A stretch of 64,000 nucleotides of DNA from Mycobacterium sp. E1747 (GCF_001667775.1 NZ_LZJI01000104.1:1-64000); one strand, 5' to 3'. Positions 50,966-59,948 are shown, counted from the first letter of the stretch. Made by a program: numbers and translations. The notes: generated by a model from the letters alone, not told the origin.

Positions 50966-53089
50966 TCAGGTCGAGACCCGCACGCTCCCGAAGTCGTCGA
51001 CGGTCGCACGCTGTTCGTGGCGTAGCACCAGCGTGGTATCGGTGAACTCCACGATCGCGGGTCCCTCGATCGTGCCGCCGGCTACGAACGTCTCGCCGTC
51101 GTAGATCGGAGTCGGTTCACGCTCCAAGCCGCGTTCATACCAAATCACCCCGCGCTCACCCTTGCATCGGGGCGCGTTACCGCGGTGTCCATTGGTGGCG
51201 GTCGACAGGGTGAAATCGCTGACGCTGGCGCTGGCCCGAACACGCAACGCCGTCAACGTAATTCCCGCATCGGCATATCCGCTGCCTTCGCCGTACAGTC
51301 GCTCGTAATCCGACTCGAACCTCGTTGCAAGCGTTGAAACTTCCTCAGGGCCATACGAGCCAAGCGGGGCATGCACCGGCACCTGGTTGATCTGCATCGT
51401 GTAGCGGATGTCGGCGAAACGTTCCCATTTGATGTCTGAGGGCTTGATGCCTTGCGCCGACATCCTAGCCGTCGCGTTAGCCTCCAGTTCGGCCCACGAC
51501 GCGTTGAGCGCATCGACGTCGAAAGGGTAGGAAAGGATCTTCGGCATTTCCTCGACCACCACCGCGTCCGAGGATCCCACGCCGAATGCTGACCAACCCG
51601 CGGCGAGGTCACTCAGCGGCACAATCACCTCTCCCATGCCCAGTTCGCGAGCCAACGCCGTGGCATGTACCGGTCCAGCACCGCCGTAGGCGTACATCCG
51701 GAATCGCCTGGGGTCGTAGCCTTGCTGCACGCTGGCCAGGCGGATCGCATCTGCCATCTGGTTGTCCACAATCCTGATCGCCGCGGCAGCGGTTTCGTCA
51801 GGGCTGAACCCCAACGGGGCTCCGGCGCGCCCGAGAGCTTCGCGGGCCGCCGCGATATCGAGCTGGATGGCGCCGCCAAGGAAGAAGTCCGGGTTGAGGT
51901 ACCCCATCACGAGATTGGCATCGGTGACGGTCGGCGCGGTCCCGCCGCGACCGAACGCGACCGGGCCGGGCCGGGCGCCAGCGCTGCGGGGGCCCACCCG
52001 CAAGGTCCGGATGTCCTCATCGAAGTGGATAATGCTGCCTCCGCCTGAGCCGATCGAGCGAACATCCAGGGTAGGCACGAAGTACACGTACTGCCCGTGC
52101 CACGTAGAAGCGCGGCTCAGCGGTTCCCCACCCCGAATGACACCCACGTCAAACGTCGTACCGCCCATGTCCGCGGTGATGACATCCAACGCGTCCGTGC
52201 GCTCGCCATCGCCGGCCGCCAAACTCGCCTGGCTCAGTGCACTGGCGCCGATGAGGCCGGCCACCGGGCCCGACCCGATGGTCAACACGGGCAGGTTCCG
52301 CGCGGATACCGAATCGATCAACCCGCCGGAGCAGGTCATGATGTGCAGGGTGCCGTCGTAACCGATCGTCTGCAGGTCGCGCTCAAGCTCCGTCAAATAT
52401 GCCGTCATCGCCGGCCCGGTCAGCGAATTGACGACAGTCGCCACGGTCCGCTCATATTCGCCGTTTCGGGCGATGACCTCGGAGGATACCGAGACAAATG
52501 TGCCCGGAGCGCACTCCTCGACGAGTTGGCGCACCCGGCGTTCGTGCACGGGGTTCGCCACCGACCACAGCAGTGAGATGGCGAACGCCTCGGCACCCGC
52601 GTCGCGCAGCCGCGCGATCTCGGCGCGGCAGGTTTCCTCGTCCAGCTCGACGAGCACTTGGCCGTCAAAAGCGATCCGTTCGTCGACCTCACCGACCATC
52701 GCCTTCGGAACCAGCGGTTCTGGCTTGGTGTGCGCGGCGACATGGGCGATGCCCTCCGGCGGTAGTCCCACCAGCCGAGCGCCGCCTTGCATGGCGAACA
52801 GTGAGTCGCGGTGTCCTCGAGTCGTCAGAACTCCCACGTTGGCGGTTCGACCTTCGACAAGGGCGTTGGTGCCGACGGTACATCCGTGGTAGATGCCGTG
52901 CGCTTCAGAAATAAGCTGCTCCAGCTTGATGCCGATCCGCTCGGCGGCCGAGCGCAGCGAGTCGACGAATCCGGTATGGAAATCCGGCGGTGTGGAACTG
53001 GCCTTGCCAATGGTCACCTTGCCCGCATCGTCGATGACGACGCAGTCGGTGAAGGTGCCGCCGATGTCGACACCGATTACATAAGCCAT
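50966..53089 (-). CDS. Hydantoinase A / oxoprolinase-type ATPase subunit (HyuA)
   Basis: A 707-residue protein with the actin-fold ATP-binding start VIGVDIGGTFTDCVVID and the TADMGGTTFDVGVI motif in the middle. Members use ATP to activate hydantoins, oxoproline or the carbonyl of ketones in acetone/acetophenone carboxylases. The ATG at 53089 follows AAAAGGAGA; the open frame to 53170 is unsupported. It lies 106 bp after HyuB on the same strand, the common order for a paired enzyme. Confidence 0.9.
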   Translation of the reverse strand: MAYVIGVDIGGTFTDCVVIDDAGKVTIGKASSTPPDFHTGFVDSLRSAAERIGIKLEQLISEAHGIYHGCTVGTNALVEGRTANVGVLTTRGHRDSLFAMQGGARLVGLPPEGIAHVAAHTKPEPLVPKAMVGEVDERIAFDGQVLVELDEETCRAEIARLRDAGAEAFAISLLWSVANPVHERRVRQLVEECAPGTFVSVSSEVIARNGEYERTVATVVNSLTGPAMTAYLTELERDLQTIGYDGTLHIMTCSGGLIDSVSARNLPVLTIGSGPVAGLIGASALSQASLAAGDGERTDALDVITADMGGTTFDVGVIRGGEPLSRASTWHGQYVYFVPTLDVRSIGSGGGSIIHFDEDIRTLRVGPRSAGARPGPVAFGRGGTAPTVTDANLVMGYLNPDFFLGGAIQLDIAAAREALGRAGAPLGFSPDETAAAAIRIVDNQMADAIRLASVQQGYDPRRFRMYAYGGAGPVHATALARELGMGEVIVPLSDLAAGWSAFGVGSSDAVVVEEMPKILSYPFDVDALNASWAELEANATARMSAQGIKPSDIKWERFADIRYTMQINQVPVHAPLGSYGPEEVSTLATRFESDYERLYGEGSGYADAGITLTALRVRASASVSDFTLSTATNGHRGNAPRCKGERGVIWYERGLEREPTPIYDGETFVAGGTIEGPAIVEFTDTTLVLRHEQRATVDDFGSVRVST

Positions 53090-53195
53090 CCGATCTCCTT
53101 TTATGACAGAACTCGCTCGCCCTACCGGGCCGTTGGCCGGCGCCGGATGGGTTGTTGCTGCTCGGACCAAAACCAGCCGCGTGCGGAAAACACGG

Positions 53196-55589
53196 TCACA
53201 CTGCGGGCGACCCGAGCCGCATTTCGTCCAGCACGGGCTCGTCGGCTCGCACGATCTCGGTGGCCATCAGCACGTGGCAGCCAGGACAGCAGAACCGTCG
53301 GAACTGGATCTCCTCGTCGAGGAAGAGGGAGGGGTCACCGACCGTCGGGATATTGGTGACATCACCAAGGTCGACCAGCAGACCCCGCTTGTAGTTGTCA
53401 CCGTAGTCGCCGAGGACGAAGGTGCATCGCGAGCACGCTAGTACCCGCTGGTTTCCCTCATCACGGGCGACGACGTACTCATGCACCGCGAGCGGGTCTT
53501 CGCCGGTCGCCGCGGTGAATGAGTTCTGGGCCCCGGCATTGTCGAGTTCCGCCGCGGGTTGCCAGCGGCTGCGTTCATCGCGCATCGCCTCCCGCTGAGT
53601 CTTGGTCGCGGCGAGATCGACTGAGCCGTCTGCTGCCAGGATGACCCCGTAGACATCCTTTGCGGCCGCTGCGGACACATATCCCAGACCTACGTCCTCG
53701 GCGACACGTTCGGGTTCGCGGTCCAGGGGGTCTCCGTAGCCGCCGCCACCGCTGAAGGTGGCCTCCACGACATCTCCTGGCAGCAGCACTGTTCCGTTGG
53801 ATTTGCCGCGCAGCACCAGGTCGTCGTCGGAGGCCAGTTCGCCAACGCTGACGGGCACCCGCCGGCTCGCGAACACCTCGGCCAGGTTGGTTCCCTTGCG
53901 GACCACGTAGTGGCAGGTCGGTGAGGGGTAACCGCCGAATAGGCCCATTGCGCCGTGCGTGGAGACGTCCATGCCTCCGGTGTTGGTGATTGCCGAGATT
54001 TCTCGCGCGCGATACGGAGTGAAAGCGAATTTCATTCCGACACCGCCGCGGTACCGACCAGCGCCGCTGCTGTCCTCCAGCTCTGCGCGATACAGGTAGG
54101 CGATCGGATAGAACTGCTCAATGTCTTCGATGTTGAGCAGCTTCATCAACGGACTCCACGTCGCGCCGCCGGTGTCCACCCCATCGCGCGACGAGCGCGC
54201 CCCCGAACCCATCGCCACCGCATCCATCAACGCTGTGCCGAAGTAGGTCCCGGCGTCGTCGGTGCCGGCAAGCACCAGCAACGGCCAGCCCGGTCCCGAC
54301 GCCAACACGTCATGGCGAAGGTCGGGATCGCACATCAGCATCCGAGCGATGACCTGCATGATGGCGTTGGTATGCACGACAATGCTCAGCACGCCGCCGC
54401 TGACTGCGGCCGGATGATCGGCGCACGTCATGAGACCCGGCGTCGTGTGGAAATCGATCTGGCGTTCCGCGCCACCGATGGAGAACATCTGCTCATAGAG
54501 CATCGTTACCGCGACCGCTCCGAGGAACTGACCGGAAAAGGCCGCGTAGACGAAATTCAGCGGCCCCTCAACCTGCGCATCGGTGCCGATGTTGTCGATG
54601 ACGATCCTGTCGCCCTGCTTGGTGAGGTTCACCTGCATCCGGTGCGTCTCACGGTCGCCCGGCATTCGTTCATCGAAATAGCGCACCTCTGACCAGCGGC
54701 CATCCGGGATTCGACGGAGCTTGTCCTGGATGGACTGCTGGGCGTTGTCCAGGATGCGCTTCATCGTGGCCTTGACGGTCGGCGCCCCGAATTGCTCGCA
54801 CACCTCTTTGAGCTGTGTGGCCGCAAAGCGCACACCAGCGAGCTGGGCCCGCAGATCCAATGCGAGCAGGTCGGGCATGCGTGACTGACGGAGGTACATG
54901 GCCTCGAGGTCTTTGCGCAGCTTTCCGCGCTCGACCAGTTTGAAGGGCGTGAAGGTGATCGGGTCGCTGTAGGCGTCGGGGGCGTTTTGTGGCCAGCCTC
55001 CCGGGACGATGCCGCCCAGATCGTACTGGTGGCCGGCATTGGTGACCCACGCGAACAGCTTTCCCTCAACGAACACCGGGCAGGCGATCAACACGTCCAT
55101 CTGATGGACCGCCCCGACCCAAGGGTCGGTCCCCAGGAACATGTCACCATCGTGAATGCCGGGGTCCTCGCTGTAGTTCTCCATGATGTATCGGACGGCA
55201 AGCGAGGTGCCAGCGACCAGACATTGAAGGAACGGGGCGTTCATCGCGATCTCGCCGCGCTCCGTCATCATGCACATGTTGAAGTCCAACGACTGAAAGA
55301 CCGGTGAGCCCGAGATACGCGTCAGCGTCTCGCCGTGGGCCAGGTTGATGGTCCAAAGCCGGTTGCGAATGACCTCGAACGTCACCGGGTCCAGGTCATT
55401 TTCCATCTCGGTATACAACTCGAGGTCGGGCGAGACTCGCGAGATCCAGTCGTGGGCTGGGCGATACGAATGCAGCCGGCCATCCCAAAAGGTCGCGTCC
55501 CCAAACGCGTAGGCGCTGCGCTCATCGTCGGCCGCCTCAGTGCCCAGGATCCCGCCAAGCTGTTCCTTGGGTGCCGAGAGTGTCGTCAT
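53196..55589 (-). CDS. Hydantoinase B / oxoprolinase subunit with C-terminal zinc-ribbon-like domain (HyuB)
   Basis: A 797-residue protein. Residues about 60-620 are HyuB-like: DPVTFEVIRNRLWTINLAHG, DGDMFLGTDPWVGAVHQMD, and GGGGYGDPLDREPERVAEDV. The last 90 residues carry CSRC (719-722) and CPGC (768-771), a zinc-ribbon pattern like that of the small gamma subunit of acetone carboxylase. That suggests a carboxylase acting on a ketone rather than a simple hydantoinase; this is inference. It is the first gene of the HyuB-HyuA pair, with two perfect palindromes in the divergent promoter upstream. Confidence 0.87.
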   Translation of the reverse strand: MTTLSAPKEQLGGILGTEAADDERSAYAFGDATFWDGRLHSYRPAHDWISRVSPDLELYTEMENDLDPVTFEVIRNRLWTINLAHGETLTRISGSPVFQSLDFNMCMMTERGEIAMNAPFLQCLVAGTSLAVRYIMENYSEDPGIHDGDMFLGTDPWVGAVHQMDVLIACPVFVEGKLFAWVTNAGHQYDLGGIVPGGWPQNAPDAYSDPITFTPFKLVERGKLRKDLEAMYLRQSRMPDLLALDLRAQLAGVRFAATQLKEVCEQFGAPTVKATMKRILDNAQQSIQDKLRRIPDGRWSEVRYFDERMPGDRETHRMQVNLTKQGDRIVIDNIGTDAQVEGPLNFVYAAFSGQFLGAVAVTMLYEQMFSIGGAERQIDFHTTPGLMTCADHPAAVSGGVLSIVVHTNAIMQVIARMLMCDPDLRHDVLASGPGWPLLVLAGTDDAGTYFGTALMDAVAMGSGARSSRDGVDTGGATWSPLMKLLNIEDIEQFYPIAYLYRAELEDSSGAGRYRGGVGMKFAFTPYRAREISAITNTGGMDVSTHGAMGLFGGYPSPTCHYVVRKGTNLAEVFASRRVPVSVGELASDDDLVLRGKSNGTVLLPGDVVEATFSGGGGYGDPLDREPERVAEDVGLGYVSAAAAKDVYGVILAADGSVDLAATKTQREAMRDERSRWQPAAELDNAGAQNSFTAATGEDPLAVHEYVVARDEGNQRVLACSRCTFVLGDYGDNYKRGLLVDLGDVTNIPTVGDPSLFLDEEIQFRRFCCPGCHVLMATEIVRADEPVLDEMRLGSPAV

Positions 55590-55695
55590 CTCTAGTCCTC
55601 TCCGCCCGACGTTGGGCGCATCTCTGGCTCGCCGAAAGCGCTGCCGCCGAGATTCGGTTATGTGCTACGACCCTATCGAAGAGTCGACCTTTCCG

Positions 55696-55711
55696 TCAAC
55701 GTCATCGTTGA
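55696..55711. promoter_or_regulatory. TCAAC-type palindromic operator, site 13
   Basis: TCAACG-TCAT-CGTTGA, perfect 6-bp arms, 107 bp upstream of the HyuB start. Confidence 0.68.
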
Positions 55712-55929
55712 GAACGATAGCCCCGGGTAGCGGCCCCCGGGTGGCGGGCCTTGTCGATCCGAAGCAACGGCGCCCCTCGTGCCGTTTTGCCTGCCGCTGC
55801 TCACAGCGACGCCGTCGACCACCGCTGCCCCCGGCCCCCGCTTCCGCGCAGCGCTCAGACCGCACCAGAGTTGGCCAGCGGCGGGCGGCAAAAAGGCACA
55901 GACGGCCGCCGAACGCCTTGCTTGGATCG

Positions 55930-55945
55930 TCAACGATACAGTTGA
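55930..55945. promoter_or_regulatory. TCAAC-type palindromic operator, site 14
   Basis: TCAACG-ATAC-AGTTGA, perfect 5-bp arms, 72 bp upstream of the ferredoxin start. Confidence 0.67.
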
Positions 55946-56016
55946 CGCTGCGCGTTGGGTCCGAATAAGCTCGCAGCGTCGGGCGTCAACGTCGGCGGCG
56001 GACCTGGAGGTCGAAT

Positions 56017-56223
56017 ATGGGCATTGACATTCGTATCGAAAAGACATTTTGCTCGCGCAGCGGCTTTTGCGAAGGCGCAGCGCCAGAAATCTTTGAACTA
56101 CGTCCCGGGGAGAACTACGTTCACCTGAAGGCTGACCATGTAGACGACGAGGATGCGGTCCAGTTCGCGCGCGACGCCGCCGAGATCTGCCCCACGATGG
56201 CTATCTTGATCGAGGAGCGTTGA
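56017..56223 (+). CDS. Small [3Fe-4S]-type ferredoxin
   Basis: A 68-residue acidic ferredoxin with the cysteine pattern C12-x5-C18, then C58-P, and the usual AAPEIFELR after the second cysteine. This C-x5-C ... CP spacing is that of the mycobacterial 3Fe-4S ferredoxins that pass electrons to P450s. The partner P450s are 10 kb to the left and 2.4 kb to the right. An ATG at 56017 has GGAGG about 14 bases before it. Confidence 0.85.
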   Translation: MGIDIRIEKTFCSRSGFCEGAAPEIFELRPGENYVHLKADHVDDEDAVQFARDAAEICPTMAILIEER

Positions 56224-56434
56224 GCTCCTGTGGTCCAGTCGAGCTGCGCGGCGGTCGCTTACTCATCTCCGGAATACGGCAGCTGAGGTGCTGTCACGGA
56301 TGGTCGGTGCGGGAGAACACCGTGGCGTCGCCGGTCTGCGGCGGGGAACACGCACAAATCATGGCGAAACGCCAACGGGCTGAGTACGCGAGGCTGCCCT
56401 TTGCAGTGCGTATCGAATGTAGGGGAGTGCACCT

Positions 56435-57274
56435 ATGAAATTCGCGATCGGGATGATCTCCACCGACGAGGGTGCTGATCCCCGCGACATCGCGCTGGCA
56501 GTTGAAGACGCCGGCTTCGAGGCCTTGTTCCTCGGTGACCACACCCACATTCCGGTCAGCCGCGAGACCCCTTTTCCGATGCCGCCCTACGGTGAATTGC
56601 CGCGTGAGTACTACCGCTCGCGCGACCCGCTGATCACTCTTGCCGCTATCGCCTCGGTGACCTCGACGCTCAAGCTTGGCACGGGTGTGTGCCTGGTAGT
56701 CGAACGCGACCCGATTCTGATGGCAAAACAGGTTGCCACTCTCGACGACTTGGCCGACGGTCGGCTGCTGCTGGGCGTCGGCGCAGGTTGGAACCTTGAA
56801 GAGATGCGCAATCATGGCACTGACCCACAGACTCGGATAGAACTGCTCGGCGAGCGGATCGATGCGATGAAGCAGATCTGGATGCACGAAAAGGCCGAAT
56901 ACCATGGAAAATTCGTCGATTTCGATCCGATCTACTCCTGGCCCAAACCAGCGCAGCGTCCTCACCCACCCATCATTGTCGGTGGTGGCGGAGCAGGCGT
57001 GCTGCGGCGCGTAGTCGCCTATGGCGACGAATGGATGCCCGGCCACCAGCGTGACCTTCAAGCGCTGGCAAAGCGCATCTCGAAGCTGCAGGAGATGGCC
57101 GCCGATGCCGGGCGTGACCCCATCCCGGTTTCCATATTTCTGGCCCAACCCGAGTACGTAGAAACCTACGTTGACATGGGCGTCTCGCGGTGTGTCTTTC
57201 TTGTGCATCCGGGTCAGGGGAAAGAAGCCATCGACCAAGTTGGCGAATACGCCTCGGCTGTCGGCCTGTCCTAG
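56435..57274 (+). CDS. Luciferase-like (LLM) F420-dependent-type oxidoreductase
   Basis: A 279-residue F420-type LLM with MKFAIGMISTDEG, AGFEALFLGDHTHIPV, ADGRLLLGVGAGWN and PHPPIIVGGGGAGVLRR. It is the fourth LLM in the window. The ATG at 56435 follows AGGGGAG. It lies 211 bp after the ferredoxin, on the same strand, and is probably under the same palindrome-controlled promoter. Its stop is followed at once by a strong inverted repeat. Confidence 0.86.
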   Translation: MKFAIGMISTDEGADPRDIALAVEDAGFEALFLGDHTHIPVSRETPFPMPPYGELPREYYRSRDPLITLAAIASVTSTLKLGTGVCLVVERDPILMAKQVATLDDLADGRLLLGVGAGWNLEEMRNHGTDPQTRIELLGERIDAMKQIWMHEKAEYHGKFVDFDPIYSWPKPAQRPHPPIIVGGGGAGVLRRVVAYGDEWMPGHQRDLQALAKRISKLQEMAADAGRDPIPVSIFLAQPEYVETYVDMGVSRCVFLVHPGQGKEAIDQVGEYASAVGLS

Positions 57275-57277
57275 AAC

Positions 57278-57296
57278 GCGTCACCGTAGGTGACGC
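57278..57296 (+). terminator. Inverted repeat after LLM gene, possible terminator
   Basis: GCGTCACC-GTA-GGTGACGC forms a perfect 8-bp stem with a 3-base loop, four bases after the LLM stop. No T-run follows, as is usual for mycobacterial terminators. It could also be an operator. Confidence 0.5.
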
Positions 57297-57374
57297 AGCG
57301 TGCGATCGCTTGACTAGCGAGACATTCGCGCCGGAATTGAGCGCGCCCGATCGTCCCCGGGCGCACCGGCTGAG

Positions 57375-58475
57375 CTAGATTCGCCCGCCGCTGGTAGAGG
57401 TCGATATCACCGGGATCGATGCGGTGGGCGTTTCATCGGCGTCCCAATGTCGACCGTTGAGGCGGTTGTCGGCGGACTGATGTACACCAGATCCATCGGT
57501 GCCTTGCAGTGAGTCGAGGATCGCGGCCTGAGCGCTTTCGGGCAGGGTATGCAGAATCTCGCGCACCCGCGCCTGGCGGCGGCCGACGGCCTTGCGCTCG
57601 GGCAACCCCGGCGACGCGACGATCTGCGGCGGCACCCCCTCGATCTCCTCCACTCCGCCGGCGTGCTGGCCGGCCTCGAGGGCGGCCTGCTCTTCGGCCA
57701 TCGTCGCCTCGTCCTTCTCCTCGGACATGCCGATCGGGCCGATGCGGCGGCCATTGAGGAACTGTCGCACGACCGGCTCGTCGCTGGTCAGCAGCACCTC
57801 ACGCGGGCCGAACATGGCCAGCTTGCGCCGAAAGAGCATGCCGATGTTGTCCGGCACGGTGCGGGCGATGTTGATGTTGTGCGTGACGATGAGGACGGTG
57901 GCGTCGATCTGGGCGTTGATGTCGAGGATCAGCTGGCTCAGATAGGCGGTGCGGACCGGGTCCAGACCGGAGTCGGGCTCGTCGCAGAGGATGATCTGCG
58001 GGTCCATCACCAGGGCGCGGGCCAGGCTGGCGCGCTTGCGCATACCGCCGGAGATCTCGCCGGGGAACTTATTCTCGTCGCCCCCCAGACCCACCACGGT
58101 CAGCTTCTCCATGACGATGTCACGGATCTCGCGTTCCTTCTTCTTCGTGTGTTCGCGTAGCGGGAACGCCGTGTTGTCGAACAGGTTCATCGAGCCGTAA
58201 AGCGCGCCGTCCTGGAACATGACGCCGAATAAGGTGCGGATCTCGTAGAGCTTCTTGGCTGGGCATCTCAGGATGTCGGTGCCGTCGATGAGGACCGAAC
58301 CGCGCTCGGGCCGCAGTAGAGCGATCAGGGACTTCAGGAACACCGATTTGCCGGTACCCGACGGCCCCAGCAGGACGCTGACCTCCCCGGCAGGGATCTC
58401 CAACGTCACGTCTTCCCAAATCCTCGAGGTCCCGAAGGATTTGGTCAGTCCGTCAACCTGGATAGCGATGCCCAT
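57375..58475 (-). CDS. mceG: Mce transporter ATPase (MceG/Mkl-like)
   Basis: A 366-residue ABC ATPase close to mycobacterial Mkl/MceG. Walker A is GPSGTGKS (37-44), the signature region is GEISGGMRKRASLARAL, Walker B is IILCDEPDSGLDPV, and H-loop THNINIARTVP follows. The C-terminal extension with EEIEGVPPQIVASPGLPERKAV is typical of MceG. It powers Mce transport by docking on the EExDA motif of YrbE permeases. The ATG at 58475 follows GGGAGGG; the open frame to 58517 is not needed. It sits about 40 kb from the mce operon and may be a second copy. Confidence 0.93.
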   Translation of the reverse strand: MGIAIQVDGLTKSFGTSRIWEDVTLEIPAGEVSVLLGPSGTGKSVFLKSLIALLRPERGSVLIDGTDILRCPAKKLYEIRTLFGVMFQDGALYGSMNLFDNTAFPLREHTKKKEREIRDIVMEKLTVVGLGGDENKFPGEISGGMRKRASLARALVMDPQIILCDEPDSGLDPVRTAYLSQLILDINAQIDATVLIVTHNINIARTVPDNIGMLFRRKLAMFGPREVLLTSDEPVVRQFLNGRRIGPIGMSEEKDEATMAEEQAALEAGQHAGGVEEIEGVPPQIVASPGLPERKAVGRRQARVREILHTLPESAQAAILDSLQGTDGSGVHQSADNRLNGRHWDADETPTASIPVISTSTSGGRI

Positions 58476-58626
58476 GTGAAACGCCCTCCCTTTTGGTGAA
58501 CCAAGCGCCAGCGCCACGCCGGCGCCGATTCCCGTCCGCGACCACTGCGGAACGAAAAGGCTCGGTCAGCTCATCACCACGTCCCTTGCTGCTGTCCGCC
58601 CGGACCGGCCGACACCCCTGCCGCTC

Positions 58627-59910
58627 TTAGTGCGTCGCCGCTCGGAATTTCACTGGCAGCGAGGAGATTCCGTGGAAGACGTAGCTCCGGTCGTAGACGG
58701 GCACGAAGTCAGGATCTTGCAGCTCGAGGTCATCAAGACGATCGAAAAGGACTTCGAAAGCGATCCGCGACACGCTACGAGCCAGCGGTGAACCCAAGCA
58801 GGTATGCGGGCCATGGCCGAATGCCTGATGAGGTCGGACTCGCGTACGCAATGGGTTGTAGATCTCCGGCTGGTCGAATACGCGCTCATCGCGGTTACCC
58901 GACGCCCAGACCACCCACACGTATGCGCCCTTGGGGATCTTCACTCCCCCGAGTTCGGTGTCCTCGGTGGCCACCCGGAACGTTCCCTGCACCGGCGACT
59001 CGACGCGCAAGGTCTCCTCGAGGTAGGCAGGCAGGTCGCCATAGCTTCGGCGCAGGTGGTCTTGGAGGCTCTTGTCACGGCACAACATCAACGCAAAGTT
59101 GGTCATGTGCTTGGTCGTCGTGTCAGATCCTGCGCCGATCAGCTGAACGCACAGCCCGATCGTCTGGTTGAGCGTGAGGGGGGCCTCGTCCTCCTTGGTG
59201 GCCTTCGCGATTGCGGTGAACAGATCGTCTTTCGGGTTCTTTGCGCGGTCGGCCAGTTCTGCTTCGCAGAACTCCCAGAACTCGATTTGCTCATAGACGT
59301 TTGCCAATAGGGCCTCGTCGGTCATCGTCGCACCAATCGCGGCGTTAAGCGCCTTGGCCCACCGGTGGAAGTCTTTGCTCCGTTCAACGGGGACACCCAT
59401 CAACGTCGCCAGTGCATGGATTGGTGCAGGTGTGCAGTAGGCCGGAACAAGGTCAACCTGGCCATCGTCGATGAAGTCATCGATCAAACTGTTGCACGCT
59501 GCCCGAACATCCGGCTCGATACGTGCGACTGCGCGTGGAGTCAGGGCCCGGTTCAAGATCCGACGATGCCTGGTGTGCTCCGGAGGATCTTGAGTGAGTA
59601 GTACCTGCCCCTTGCTCAGGGCGACGAACGCCAGCTCGACCACGTCGGGCGGAAGGTCCTTCAACACCCTCGGGAGGTTGCCCATCGCCTCAATGACGGT
59701 GGGGCCCATCGGGTTTTGGTTCGAGAACAGTTGCGGCTGCGTCGTGACCCGCTCGATATCAGCGTGTCGCGTTACGACGTAGACGTCGTGCAGTGGATCG
59801 TGGAACACCGGCGCGGTGTCTCGAAGCTCGGCGTAACTCGCATAAGGGCAGCGAATCGCGTCTTGCTCCTGCTCAAAGAGCGGCGTCAGCGGTGTTGACT
59901 GCGTCGTCAT
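58627..59910 (-). CDS. Cytochrome P450
   Basis: A 427-residue soluble P450 with a normal oxygen-activation motif AGSDTT (260-265), ExxR as E299-TL-R302, and heme loop FGHGPHTCLG (364-373) with ligand C371. It should hydroxylate or oxidise a lipophilic substrate with electrons from ferredoxin and FprB. The ATG at 59910 has GGAAGGG eight bases upstream; a GTG two codons earlier is too close. A TCAAC-type palindrome lies 23 bp upstream of the start. Confidence 0.93.
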   Translation of the reverse strand: MTTQSTPLTPLFEQEQDAIRCPYASYAELRDTAPVFHDPLHDVYVVTRHADIERVTTQPQLFSNQNPMGPTVIEAMGNLPRVLKDLPPDVVELAFVALSKGQVLLTQDPPEHTRHRRILNRALTPRAVARIEPDVRAACNSLIDDFIDDGQVDLVPAYCTPAPIHALATLMGVPVERSKDFHRWAKALNAAIGATMTDEALLANVYEQIEFWEFCEAELADRAKNPKDDLFTAIAKATKEDEAPLTLNQTIGLCVQLIGAGSDTTTKHMTNFALMLCRDKSLQDHLRRSYGDLPAYLEETLRVESPVQGTFRVATEDTELGGVKIPKGAYVWVVWASGNRDERVFDQPEIYNPLRTRVRPHQAFGHGPHTCLGSPLARSVSRIAFEVLFDRLDDLELQDPDFVPVYDRSYVFHGISSLPVKFRAATH

Positions 59911-59932
59911 CCACACAACCCTTCCAAATTAA

Positions 59933-59948
59933 TAAACAATACTGTTGA
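59933..59948. promoter_or_regulatory. TCAAC-type palindromic operator, site 15
   Basis: TAAACA-ATAC-TGTTGA, one arm mismatch, 23 bp upstream of the P450 start. This position would block RNA polymerase or ribosome access. Confidence 0.58.

Larger units (their letters stand above)
55590..56016. promoter_or_regulatory. Divergent promoter region of HyuB and ferredoxin genes
   Basis: A 427-bp gap with two perfect TCAAC palindromes (sites 13 and 14), 234 bp apart. The plus-strand ferredoxin and minus-strand HyuB would be controlled together. No other gene is seen. Confidence 0.55.
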
